Notes under the pieces: generated by a model | Databases searched by the model: none | What the model was told of the DNA's origin: nothing | What the model saw: the letters and a program-made list of their open reading frames with translations, nothing else | Made by a program: the position numbers and the translations under genes | Assembly: GCF_003369915.1 (NCBI RefSeq) | Contig: NC_046676.1 | Location: forward strand, 7,843,501 to 7,907,500 | Reading direction: 5' to 3' | Length of the DNA stretch: 64,000 bases | Origin: Drosophila miranda | Taxonomy: Eukaryota; Arthropoda; Insecta; Diptera; Drosophilidae | Shown here: positions 21,160 to 32,434 of the stretch, piece by piece | Position numbering within the stretch: the first letter of the stretch is position 1 | Layout of the letters: each line of letters opens with the position of its first letter

Positions 21160-22933
21160 CTATGCTGCTACAGAGATTTCCAGACGCGGGCAGTTGGGGA
21201 TACCACACTCGAGGTCGGGACACGTATCCTGGTGTCCGCAGCTCTCAGTGTTGCAGAACATGCAGCCGTTCGGTGACAACGGAACATTTGTCGACAGATC
21301 AACCATTTGCCACACCTTCTTCAAGTCCGTAACTAGGGCGTTCATCATTTCGAAAGTATGAAAAGGTGTCGGAGCTAGTCGAAGTTTTTCCTGGCCGCGG
21401 GCAACTGTTGGATAGTTTATGGATTGTAGGTAGTGTCCAAATTGTTCGATTAGCATGTTTGAGATTTGGGTGCACTTCAATGGGTCCCCAAGTTTAATTG
21501 GGATAATGTGGCTGGGCGTGTCCTCTACTGGAAAACCTAAAACCAAAAAGTACACAAAACAGACAATTAGATCAGATGCATTTAGATATCATAAGATATT
21601 ACAATGGTTTTTCTATTCATAGAAAAAATAATTTAAAAATAGATTATTCAGAAAATAACCTTCAAATTACGTAAAGCGTAAAATTACACGTACCTTCTCT
21701 TTTGAGCAAGTTTTTTAGGTAAGAAACGTTTCGTTGGTGCAAACTACGAAGATGACGACCCTCATCCGAGGCCAGAACATTGACAGCTTCCAGAGCGCCG
21801 CAAAGCACCGTGGGTGGCAACGACGTTGTGAAAATAAATCCAGCCGCGTATGAGCGTATCATATCGACAAGCTTATCGGACCCTGCTATGTACCCTCCGA
21901 TATTACCAAAGGCCTTTCCCAAGGTTCCAGATATGATGTCCATTTTGTGCAGCACATCGTCACGTTCACCAACCCCGGCACCATGATCCCCATACAGTCC
22001 CACTGCGTGGACCTCATCAATGAACGTAATAGCACCGTATTCGTGGGCCACATCGAGCAGCTCTTCAAGTGGGCATATCGCCCCTGTCATGGAATGTACG
22101 GTCTCAAATGCAACGATCTTGGGAGTGGTTTTGTCCAATTGTTGTAAGAGAATGCGCAGATGGTCAACATCGTTGTGCCGGAATATGTGCTTTGGGACTC
22201 CGCTATTCCGTATTCCTTGAATCATTGAGGCATGATTTCCAGCGTCAGAAAAGATGTGACATCCTGGTAGAAGCTTGGCGAGCGTGAACAGCGTTGAATC
22301 GTTTGCCACAAAGCACGAGGTGAATAACAAAGCTGCCTCTTTTTGATGAAGATCGGCCAGTTTCTCCTCGAGTCGTTCATGATGTAAGGAGTTTCCCGAA
22401 ATGTTCCGTGTTCCACCTGCGCCAGAGCCATGCATATTCAGAGCATCCTGCACAGCCCTTTTCACACTGGGATGTGCAGACATGCCCAAATAGTCATTGG
22501 AGCACCACACAGTAATTGGTCGCTCCGTCCGTTTGGAATATTCCAGTGCGTGGGGGAACAGCCCATCGCCAGCTAATCGGTTCACTTTCTTGAACACGCG
22601 ATAGGAGTGGTCCCGTTTTTTCTTCATAATTTGCTCATTGAAGAACTTCTCGTAGGGAAATGTATCCCTAGCGGAGGCGACTGCCCTCTCCTTCTCATGG
22701 TTTCCTTTAACGTCACTCCCAAAGCGATTACTCTCGGTTGAGTATTCGCGTTTGGATAACGGCCTTGTAACAGTTGCTGCATATGGCAATGAGGCGACAA
22801 GAGAAAGTTTTTTCTCACTCCCACTCAACGTCTTGCCAACGACGGGGCAGTACATTCCATATGACTGACACAACACCTCCGCATAATTGCGGACAAAGTT
22901 AGTAGTAAATCTGCTTAAAAACGGACACTGCAT
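21160..22933 (-). CDS. Alas: 5-aminolevulinate synthase, mitochondrial
   Basis: Two exons, 21694-22933 and 21160-21536 (R-E-G|F-P-V-E splice), encode 538 residues. The enzyme condenses glycine and succinyl-CoA to 5-aminolevulinate, the first step of haem synthesis, in the mitochondrial matrix with PLP. Evidence is the glycine loop [13 protein letters not shown] (about 168-180), [12 protein letters not shown] (about 304-315) and the PLP lysine in [14 protein letters not shown] (about 340). C-terminal [12 protein letters not shown] is also family-typical. The N-terminus has two CP haem-regulatory-like motifs (residues 3-4 and 29-30), as in other ALAS presequences. The frame extends six codons upstream with a TTG; I chose the ATG at 22933. 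A Cys-rich tail ([18 protein letters not shown]) is present. Confidence 0.95.
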
Positions 22934-23090
22934 GACGAAGCACTTCTCCAAACTGAACTTTGTTTAACTGATTGCGTGATTCTGATCGATCACAAAGCGC
23001 CGCTCCCGCTGGCTATTTGAAAGTAAAGTAAATTTAATGAAATTCAATTGGAACGTCGTCGCGAATATATCTTATGGTTACGTCGTTACC
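22934..23090. promoter_or_regulatory. Alas upstream region
   Basis: A short GC-containing stretch directly upstream of the Alas start (GATCGATCACAAAGCGCCGC) before repeat sequence begins near 23090. No TATA box is apparent. Confidence 0.35.
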
Positions 23091-23092
23091 TA

Positions 23093-23410
23093 ATGGGCGA
23101 AAAAAGAGGGTATGGACAACGGGCAAAACGGCCCAGAAAATGCAATGAGCGCAAGGTAAAACCCACCTTACTTGCTAAATATACCATGGAGGCTATCTTA
23201 TAAAGAGGGTATGGACAACAGGCAAAAGGGCCCGAAAATGCAACGAATGTAAGGTAAAGTCCACCCCACTTGCTGAATATACCTTGAAGACGAAATCGGC
23301 TTTTTGTCTTCAAGGTAAATTATCCTTCAAACGCGAGGTGAGGTTCAATTGCGATATGCCATGCCTGTTTGTGCCTGTTGTCCATACCTTTTTTTATAGC
23401 CCATTCGAAA
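23093..23410. repeat. short repeat with internal direct repeats and inverted ends
   Basis: Two direct copies of about 85 bp (from GAGGGTATGGACAAC at 23106 and again at 23205) are followed near 23378 by the reverse complement, GTTGTCCATACC. The first and last copies thus form inverted ends (GGGC-AAAAAAGAGGGTATGG against CCATACCTTTTTTTATAGCCC). There is no coding capacity. It may be a small non-autonomous DNA element; the family is unknown. Confidence 0.5.
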
Positions 23411-23414
23411 TCAC

Positions 23415-24240
23415 GATATTTTTTGCGTTGCGAGAGCAACGTCGACCCTCAGAAATATACCAAAATATACCGTCTCACTTAAAAAATATACCGTAAATAT
23501 AATAACGAATTCGAGTTATATTATACATATTCTTCTTTTTTGATATTCCGTCGAATATTACTAGCAAGATCGATTTTTCAGCCCTGCCCACATAATTTGT
23601 TGCAATTAATGAACCTATTTTCTACTTGAGTGGTTTATTTGAAATACTTGCTTTTATTGGATTTTGATTAAAAAAAGGCTTTAGCGAAAAAGGTCAAACA
23701 AAAAACTTTAAGAGAGTTCCTAAAGCTCAATTTCGATATTCCGTTAAATAATGCTGACTAACTAAAACCCTTAGCTCTGCCCACATAATTTTAGGCCATT
23801 GATAAATACATTTTCTAAGAGATTAGTTACTTTTAAGTGCTCATTTTTATTTTATTGCGCTTTAAACAATATGGAATGTAGAAACATTGTTGAGCTAAAA
23901 AGGGAAAGGCGAGAAAAAATTCCTCTACTAAGAGATGATATCCCATCGCAAAATAGAGAGCAAATCCCAAAAAAAGAGAGCAAGTCCCACCAAACTTGAG
24001 CGCCAAATAGAAATTGTTTGAAAGTGAATGAGCGAAAATGATTTAAATGCTCTCCATTGGAATAAATGATGCATGTAATATACCTCTGAAATGAGATTTA
24101 ATAGATTGATAAAATTGATCCAATATAGCATTTTATACCAATATACCATAATCGAGTGAACGAACTAAACCTAGTTTACGCCCCTCCATTTAAAAAGGTG
24201 AACAACTTGAGTGCAGACCGCGTGAGCAGTGTTTTCTGAG
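23415..24240 (+). repeat. interspersed repeat R1
   Basis: It shares with 10620-11239 and 14420-15290 the phrases TATTCCGTTAAATAATGCTGAC, TTAGCTCTGCCCACATAATT, CATTGATAAATACATTTT and AAATAGAAATTGTTTGAAAG. One flank has CCCTCAGAAATATACCAAAATATACCG, which is inverted at 5770-5810. Within the repeat are two partly similar subunits (23540-23640 and 23735-23830). No coding capacity. Confidence 0.6.
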
Positions 24241-25049
24241 CCTGCATATCTACATATATCGATCAGGAAATTTATTATTGTGATCAATGGTCGGGTCAAA
24301 CACATTTGTACAAACTTAAAATTAAGATAAGATACTACTAAGATAACTATGATTCAGGCTTTATCTTCCTATTCCTATGCAAACTAAATTTGTCACATTA
24401 ATAGTATTATACTTTTCAGCTTCCGTTTTATCTTTTTCAACTCCAGAATAATCAGCAATATTTATATTAAGACAAGAAAATAAATGATTATCAAACGCTC
24501 ATGGGCACAAATTAAAAAGTTGTTCACTACTTGTTTTGAACCAGTATGACGAGCACTCCGTGGATTAGGGATCGTTAAATTTTATTGTGCAAATCTTATA
24601 AGTAATACATTGCAATACTCGTAGATACAATAAACAAGTGAGGAGCCTCCTGGGGAATAGCGTAGTTCTCGTGATTTGGAATTTCCTTTTGATTCGATTC
24701 AGTATTGAATTGAACAGATTAGATAAAGATAACTGCCTACACATGAATGTAGTTGCAGTTTTGAGCTATACCTATTACGGGTCCTATTGCGTTATTGAAT
24801 ATCACTTTAATGTTTCTCTCAAAAAAGTAGAAATGTGGAAAACTATGATAAATTTGATATTTTTCGGGGAGGAACTTATAACTCTGTACATTAATACAGG
24901 GTATCCAACAGGCATGGCCCATGCTCACGACATTCTTCATGCGGTGCACTATCGTCTCCAGGAAGAAGATAAGATGTTACAGGTGTTAGCCATTGCAAGT
25001 GGATCCACTCAAGGTGTCTCCGGCCTGAATTTTCAGAGCTTTGGATCAT
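24241..25049. other. intergenic, upstream of acyl-CoA synthetase 1
   Basis: AT-rich with no supported gene. An open frame of 138 codons here (24638-25054) overlaps the TATA box of the next gene and resembles nothing I know. Confidence 0.5.
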
Positions 25050-25057
25050 TATAAATA
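25050..25057 (+). promoter_or_regulatory. TATA box of acyl-CoA synthetase 1
   Basis: TATAAATA, 74 bp before the ATG. A plausible initiator (CTACAGTTA) lies about 28 bp downstream. Confidence 0.6.
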
Positions 25058-25130
25058 GACCTGCACCTGGCCCTACGCTACAGTTAACTGCAGGCTCTGA
25101 CAGCACGCAATTTATGCCAGAAACCCCAAA

Positions 25131-26999
25131 ATGGCAATGATACCCACTACCTACAACGAGAAGGATAACGTCTGGAGTGGAGCCAAGCGCAACTCCATAT
25201 ACAGCTATGACACGTCCGTAGGTAAAATCATTTTCAATACCATGAAGAACTGGCCCAAGAACGTGTGCCAGGTAAGAGTTAGCTGAAAAGGATCGTCCCG
25301 AAGAGACACACTTATAGATTATCTCTTCACTTCAGATATGCGATATTGATGGCGTGGCAGTAACCTTTGAACAGGGTCTAACCTGGGCTATTCGGATTGC
25401 CCAGTACTTCAAGAAACGTGGACTCAACCACAAGGATGTTATTGGAATTGCAGCGAAAAACTCAACCTATGTGATGCCGCTGGGAGTGGGTTGTCTAATG
25501 AATGGAACACCATTTCACTCGGTCAATCCAGTGCTGGATGCAGGTGCGTTCTTCCATTCTGCACGTTAATGTAAAAACTCACTGAATTATCTGTAAATGC
25601 GCTTCTGAATGCAGCTACAATAACCCATGTGTTCTCGATAACTAAGCCGTCTCTGATATTCTGCGATGGCATTGAATACGAGAAGGTGCATGCTGCAACC
25701 ATTGGATGGCACCCGGATATCTACACGCTCACAGACCACGTCGAAGGAATCCCTAAGATTGAAACTCTTCTGGATCCTACAACGTCAGAGAAGATGTACC
25801 AGTAAGTGGAACTGCCTCATCCAAATAATAAAATATACAGAGGATAACCCAAGATGTTTCTTAGGCCGGAAAATTTAAAGGACGGAGGCGACCAGACTGT
25901 GGCTATATTGTGCTCCTCGGGAACAACTGGTTTGCCCAAGGCGGTTTGCATTTCCAACAGTAACCTCATACAAGACTCCATGTAAGTTTGAGAACCCCAT
26001 TCAATCGCGTCCAAGGCATGATCCTCACTGTTCTACGTACGCAGGTTGGTCCACAGCGAATCGGTTATCTTCATAGCCAGCTGTCTGGACTGGATCACCG
26101 GCCTGTGGGCATTCGTCTTTAGCGCGGTCTTCGGTGTCACTCGCATCATTACCAATAAAGCCTTTGCCCCCGAATACTTTGTGTATTTGGTGAAAAAGTA
26201 CAAGATTAACTATGCCGTGCTGCCGCCTCGCCATCTGTCGGCCCTTATCAGTTGTCCGGATGCCACTCCGGAAGCTTTGGCACCTTTAACGCATCTGAAT
26301 TATGGCGGGGGCTTGGTTTCCACAACCACACTGCAGCGGGCCCAGGAGCTGTGCAAATGTGCCATGTTCAATTCTGGCTACGGAATGACAGAGGTTGGAG
26401 CTATAACGATCAATATTGGAATCAGCAACATCTCTTCGGCCGGCAGACTTATTCCAGGGGTTAAAATACGCATTGTCGACGAGGATGGCAAGAACATGAC
26501 ATACAATCAGGTTGGAGAAATCTATGTGCACACAGGTCAGGCCTGGAATGGCTATTACGGCAATCCAGTTGAGACACGCCGCATGCAGGACTTCGAGGGC
26601 TGGTTCCACACCGGCGATCTAGGCTACTTCGATGAGCAGAACTTCCTTTACATAGTCGATCGCAAAAAGGAGATCCTAAAGTACCAGGGCCTTCACTATT
26701 GGCCGACTGAGATCGAGAGTGTCATCTCGGAGCTAACGCAAGTGCAGGACGTGTGCGTCGTTGGAGTGTACGATGAGCGGGAGGGCGATGCTGCCGGTGC
26801 CTTGGTGGTCAAGACCAAAGGAGCTGTAGTAACAGCAAAGGATATTTCGGATCACGTGGCCAAGCGATTACCTGCAGTGCAAAAGCAACTGCGTGCCGGA
26901 GTCCAGTTCACCGACAAGCTGCCGGCCAATGTCAATGGCAAGACGTTGCGCAAGACGGCACGCGACGTTTTTGTTGCACAAAACGGGACCGGCAAGTGA
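25131..26999 (+). CDS. acyl-CoA synthetase / AMP-dependent ligase of the firefly-luciferase superfamily, copy 1
   Basis: Five exons: 25131-25271, 25336-25543, 25615-25801, 25865-25981 and 26045-26999, giving 535 residues. The enzyme would activate a carboxylic (probably fatty) acid with ATP to an acyl-adenylate and then to acyl-CoA. Motifs are the phosphate loop SSGTTGLPKAV (about 196-206), YGMTE (330-334), HTGDLGYFDE (from 406), then DRKKEILKYQG and the C-terminal-domain lysine in NGKTLRK (about 517). No SKL-type peroxisome signal is seen; the end is NGTGK. A polyadenylation signal AATAAA is at 27144. The same exon lengths occur in the next gene, so the pair arose by tandem duplication. The substrate cannot be told. 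Confidence 0.9.
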
Positions 27000-28524
27000 G
27001 TTAGTTCTCAACGATCTAACAAGTACATATATATATTCCTATATTTTGCAATCATAAGTGTGTCAGATAAGTTCAAAGAATCATATTCAGTTGGAGTGTT
27101 TTAGTTCTGAGCACTCGACAATACAGACAAACCTTTGGTCAGCAATAAAGTGTTCCTGAGACAGAAATAATCCGTCCTTTTTCTTGCTTTGGCCTGGATT
27201 TGTAAAGACCAGCTATGATATCTCAGCAAGCTTGAGCTCTTAGGCACTGCTGATAAGATGCAGTTCTTATGAATGGGCTTCTATATCGGTAGGGCTTCTA
27301 TCAACGATCTCAAATAAGGAATTGAATCAATGACATATGTGAAATGTGCACAAAAAAGAACGTACCTCTCGCAATCGATGCACCGGTGAAGATAAGTTAT
27401 ATATGAGTTGATTAAACAAACTCCACCCAATAGAAGCTTCAGATTTTTCGCACCAACAAAGTTTGGTAGGTGTAATCTCCAGGATACAGATGTTCATGCA
27501 TACGGACATGGTTAAATCGATTCTGATGTTGGACACAGCTTTTTTGCCACATGTTCATAGTCGAGTACCAGGCTAGTTTATCGACTTTCGGCCTTGTTGT
27601 TTAAATTAGATCACTAATTTTATGAGCAATACCAGCAATACTTCTTTCCCAATTGTTAAGTTCTTGATATTATAAACGAAATAGCCTGACTGATGGGTAG
27701 ATTTCACAGAAGTATTCGGAATCTTATTTTTGTATTGACTAAAACTATATATACCTTCGCTTGGCAGACACATTAGGTCCTTGATACATATGCAAATACA
27801 TATGTGTTACATATAAGTATACAAAAAGAATGGTGTACAAAATATCAGAATGCCTTAAAATATACTTGTAATTATGAGTACACCAAACGTAGTTTATAGT
27901 TAATCAATCTTTAAGAATATCGTATTCTCGATTTCATTAAAAGACCTACAAATTTGATGGTATATTTTTAGGCCGAAAAATACTCAAACACGACTTATTC
28001 GTACGTTGGTAATGAAATCTTTTGATTTCAATTGGGATTTACGGTTGTAGAGATAAGGCAAAGGCAAACGTTTTGGTTGAAGTTAAGCTGTTTAGGATTG
28101 GTATCAATTTGGATGGTGAAATGTATCTAAACTAATTGAAAACATTTTTGGAACCGAATGTCGTAGAAAGGAGCTTTTTTGAACATAGAACATTGTATCA
28201 TAAGTCTCAACAATCAAAGTGCGTTAGCTTCAAGTATAAAAAATTAGTGGACTATATGTAGCTTATGCACTGATAAGATATGTAAAACTGCTGACTAACG
28301 ATTATGTGCATGTCTGATTTTACGTCTCTGTCAGTAGTAGGTATTTCGGATAAATATATTTTAGACTAGAGCTGCAAGCTTTTTGCTCAGGCGAAATAGA
28401 TTATTTGCTATATAAATGCCCTGCTGGTGCAGGGTATCATGTAGTCGGGGCCTAGCGCAACAACAGGCGTCTTGTGATGTACTATCGACCTCAAACATTG
28501 ATACAGTGCTCAGCCGTGGATCCC
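27000..28524. other. intergenic between the two synthetase genes
   Basis: It contains the 3' UTR of copy 1 with AATAAA at 27144-27149. The rest shows no gene, no clear repeat and no third synthetase fragment. Confidence 0.5.
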
Positions 28525-28532
28525 TATAAATA
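28525..28532 (+). promoter_or_regulatory. TATA box of acyl-CoA synthetase 2
   Basis: TATAAATA, 70 bp before the ATG, nearly the same spacing as in copy 1. The flanking promoter sequence differs. Confidence 0.6.
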
Positions 28533-28601
28533 GGTTCTTCCACAACAGAGAACGGCACAGTCGACAAAGAACGACAAAGTCGTTCTTGGAGCTATTCAAA
28601 T

Positions 28602-30462
28602 ATGGCAGGAATACCCACGACATACGATGAGAAGGAGAGAATTTGGAGTGGAGCCAAACGCAGCCCCTTATACCACTATGACACGTCCATTGGTAAAATT
28701 ATTTTTAACACAATGAGGATCTGGCCCAAGAACGTGTGGCAGGTGAGTCAGAACCAATTGGGTTCGCCCCGAAGAGACTCACCTACAGATTTCTACTTCA
28801 CTGCAGATAAACGACATTGATGGAGTCACAGTCACCTTCGAACAGGGTCTCACCTGGGCCATTCGGATTGCTCAGTACTTCAAGAAGCGTTCGCTCAGTA
28901 ACAAGGATGTTATTGGCATTGTTGCTAAGAACTGTACTTACTTAATGCCCCTGGGAGTGGCTTGCCTAATGAATGGAACACCATTCCACTCGGTTAATCC
29001 GGATCAAGACGAAGGTTGGTACTGCCATCAAGTGTATCGCCTAACAATTTCTGAGTAATATGGAAATCTGTTGACGCAGCTACGATAACCCATGTGTTCT
29101 CGATAACCAATCCAAGTCTGATATTCTGCGATGGAAATGTGTACGACAAGGTTCGTGCGGCTACTGCTGGATGGCAGCCGGAGATCTACACTATCACAGA
29201 TCCCGTAGAGGGAGTGCACAAGATAGAGGATCTTCTGGATCCCACCACTACTGAAGCGGGATACCAGTGAGTGACGAAGGAAGTATCTATTTTCTGACTA
29301 ACGCGAGATGCTTTGTAGGCCAGAGCCATTGAAGGAGGGAGGGGGCCAGACCATGGCCATTTTGTGCTCCTCGGGAACAACAGGCTTGCCCAAGGCGGTT
29401 TGCATTTCCAACAATGTTCTGATGCAGGATAACCCGTGAGTATAGAACTATTTACTTTCTAAATTAAAATTACAAATTTAAATTGGTTCTATATTATTCT
29501 TGCACAGCCTGATCAACAGCGAACTGAGCATGCTATCGTCGAGTGGCTTGGACTGGGTCACCGGCGTGGTCACATTTATCTATAGCACTGCGTTTGGTGC
29601 CACCCGAATCATTACCAGCAAACCCTTCACTCCAGAGTACTTTGTGCAGCTGGTGAAGAAGTACAAGATCGACTGTGCCGTGCTGCCGCCTCGCCATCTC
29701 TCTGCCTTGATAAGTTATCCGGACGCCACGCCGGAGGATCTGGCACCCCTAAAGAACGTGCACTATGTCGGCGGTGCGGTTTCGATGGCCACCCTGCAGC
29801 GGACCCAAGAGCTCTGCAAGAATGCGATGCTTACCTCTGGATATGGTTTGACGGAGACCTTTATCATAACGAGTAGTATTGGAATCAGCAATATAACTTC
29901 GGTTGGCAAACCCGTGGCGGGCGTGAGAATGCGCATTGTGGACGAGGATGGAAAGAATCTGACATACAATGAAGTTGGGGAGATCTATGTGGATAGGGGG
30001 CAGACATGGAATGGTTACTTTGGATATCCCGAGGCTACACTTCAGATGCAGGACGTGGAGGGCTGGTTCCACACCGGCGATCTGGGCTACTTCGATGAGC
30101 AGAACTTCCTCTATATAGTCGATCGCAAAAAGGAGATCCTAAAGTACCAGGGCCTTCACTATTGGCCGACTGAGATCGAGAGTGTCATCTCGGAGCTGCC
30201 GCAAGTGCAGGACGTGTGCGTCGTTGGAGTGTACGATGAGCGGGAGGGCGATGCTGCCGGTGCCTTGGTGGTCAAGACCAAAGGAGCTGTAGTAACAGCA
30301 AAGGATATTTCGGATCACGTGGACAAGCGATTACCTGCAGTGCAAAAGCAATTGCATTCCGGAGTCCAGTTCACCGACAAGCTGCCGGCCAATGTTAATG
30401 GCAAGACTTTGCGCAAGACGTCACGCGAACTATTTATTGCCCAAAACGGAACAGGCAAGTGA
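28602..30462 (+). CDS. acyl-CoA synthetase / AMP-dependent ligase of the firefly-luciferase superfamily, copy 2
   Basis: Exons 28602-28742, 28807-29014, 29080-29266, 29319-29435 and 29508-30462 have exactly the lengths of copy 1 (141, 208, 187, 117, 955), again 535 residues. The same motifs are present: SSGTTGLPKAV, YGLTET, HTGDLGYFDE, DRKKEILKYQG and NGKTLRK. The first four exons and the start of exon 5 have diverged clearly from copy 1 (for example VWQINDIDGVTVTF against VCQICDIDGVAVTF, PDQDEAT against PVLDAAT). About 340 bp near the 3' end are almost identical at the DNA level, suggesting gene conversion. Both copies look functional. Confidence 0.9.
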
Positions 30463-30980
30463 GATCTGAACGATCTGATAAACTCATGTACATATATATA
30501 TGTATATAGATACATATGAATATTTACAATCCTTTAATTAGTTGATTAAAATATGATTTAAAAGATATGCATTCAAAATCAATAGAGTGGAGACATAAGA
30601 ACATTTTCCTTGTCTTTCGATGGGTGTTCTGCTCTCTTTTGAAAACGCTAAAGAAGGAAGCAATAGATTGCTTCATATTGTTTGGCGTGTTAAAAATGAA
30701 TCATTTGAATCAGAGCACATTACTCATTTATCGTTGTGTTTGTATCATGGCTCTCACTATCCTCAGCCATTCATGATAATATTCGCTTTTTATGAATGGA
30801 AACGTCTTATCGGACCAATAAACATTGATAATAGCTTATCGTTCAACGCTCTCCGATTGGAAAATAAACAAATGGCATCTGCAGAGCCGATAGGATGCGT
30901 GTGCTTTGCTTTTATTGTGTAACTAATTGTATATTACGATTAGCCCCTGAGTTATTAAGTGATCTGTGGTAATTCTAATT
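30463..30980. other. intergenic at the boundary of the two gene neighbourhoods
   Basis: AT-rich, with no gene supported. Genes to the left (morula, orange, Alas) and right (Cpr49A, Or49a) come from different places in D. melanogaster by my recollection. A rearrangement breakpoint is therefore expected near here or up to 34.8 kb. Confidence 0.4.
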
Positions 30981-32434
30981 CTAAATCAAAATCCTTGGCC
31001 AGGTACAGTAGCCGATGAGGAGGAATAGCGTCGCAGCGAGTGTGCTGGTTGTCTGGCTGGCCCCGGCTGTCACCTCGGTTGGCATTGGCTGCTCCGTTGG
31101 TTCCATGTCCATTTCGGGGACTTCTCCCCGACTCGACCTTGTTATCTGTTCCACCTGTTGGCGTATGACGCTGCCCGGACGGACCTCCACTTTGGGCAGG
31201 GGAAAGCAGTAGACACGCTCAACCTCCAACACCAGAGGCGTGGCGCTGTCCGAGGCCAGAGATGTCTCTGTGACGGTTAGGGGCACGCATATGGTAGGCT
31301 CCTCGGCCGCGTTCCGCTCCTCGTAGGGTATCCCAACGCGGGTGATATTGAGCGGCCGTTGCGGCACCAGCGTCTCCGGCACACTCAGCTCGCTGTGCAT
31401 CTGGGCGGAGTTGAGCGAGTCCTCGTAGTACTTGTAGTCATCCACAGAATCCCCAACGCTATCGTCGCGCCTGTCAATGTTCATGCTGAGATTCCTATCC
31501 ACGCGTTCGGGTTCGGTGCTCGCGGTGTTGGAGGAGCTGTCGATAAAATCCGTGGGCCAGTTGAGCGAGACCGTTGTTGACCTCGTGGCTTGAGTGGGCG
31601 CCGGAGGGTGCACCATGGATGACTGCGGCAGGCTTGAACTCGAGGAGCTAGTTGAAGATGGAGCCGGCACTGTAGTGTCATAGGGATAGGGATACGGCAA
31701 AGGCATCCAGCTGTCGTCCGTTGTGGATTGGGCAGGTCTACGTGCCGCCGTTGTCGTCTCCACAGATTCATTGATTTGCTTGGCCATGGCCCTAAGTAGA
31801 GGATCGGTGGCATTCAACTGTACCACTTCGAACTGGTGTGGCGTCTGCTGGGAGCTTATGCGCCGACGTCCGTGCTTCTCCGGCGATCGCTCAAAGCTGG
31901 CGGGACGCTCAAAGCCTGGACTCTGATAGCCTCCAGGAGCGATGGGAGCCTGCTGTTCCTCGCTGGATCTGGATGGCTGCGCATCAATGCCTGAAACGGA
32001 GGCGTTTAGGGTTTGAACACACCGAAACATGCACTCTTACCTTCAGCTGGCATCCCCATCAGCATGGCCTCCAACCGCCCGTAGACCCGCTCCTTGGGCT
32101 GTTGCTCCGTGTCCGCCTCGTAGGGGTTCTCTGGATGCTCCGGCTTCCAGTTGCCGTACACCACCGACGACTCCTGCCTGGGCGTGGCTGGCCTGGCGCT
32201 CTCCTCTCGCAGCAGCGGAATGTGGGTGTGCACCGTCGAGCTGACCGGCACTGCGCCCACGTTGGGCCAACTTCGTAGAATTGGGTCTGGACCAGGAATC
32301 TGTGCTTGCATATCCGAAATGCGTATACGTCCCCGGGGACGGGGCGGCGGCCCCAGCAGCTGCTGGGCGCTGATCAGGTGACAGCCACTGAGGGCCACTA
32401 GCCACAGCATCCACTCGTGCGGGTGACTAACCAT
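30981..32434 (-). CDS. unrecognised secreted or GPI-anchored Pro/Ser/Thr-rich protein
   Basis: Two exons, 32041-32434 and 30981-31990, separated by a 50-nt intron (GAAG|gtaaga...tttcag|GCATT), give 467 residues. An N-terminal signal peptide is likely (MLWLVALSGCHLISA). The body is Pro/Ser/Thr-rich with no domain I recognise. Thr/Ser-rich stretches around residues 210-270 suit O-glycosylation, and several NxS/T sites occur. The C-terminus ends in a hydrophobic segment (STLAATLFLLIGYC) after a small-residue stretch, typical of a GPI-anchor signal; a single C-terminal membrane helix is the alternative. The high GC and clean splice support a real gene. The function is unknown. Confidence 0.8.

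Noticed and set aside
24638-25054. 138-codon open frame upstream of acyl-CoA synthetase 1
   Set aside because: It overlaps the TATA box and the likely start site of the next gene, has no family resemblance and sits in AT-rich DNA.
27327-28360. A possible third synthetase remnant between the two copies
   Set aside because: No motif of the family and no similarity to the exons of either copy was found by eye.
32006-32434. Multiple overlapping frames on both strands at 32.0-32.4 kb
   Set aside because: Only the minus-strand frame that starts with a signal peptide and splices to 31990 is kept. The others are shadows in GC-rich sequence.
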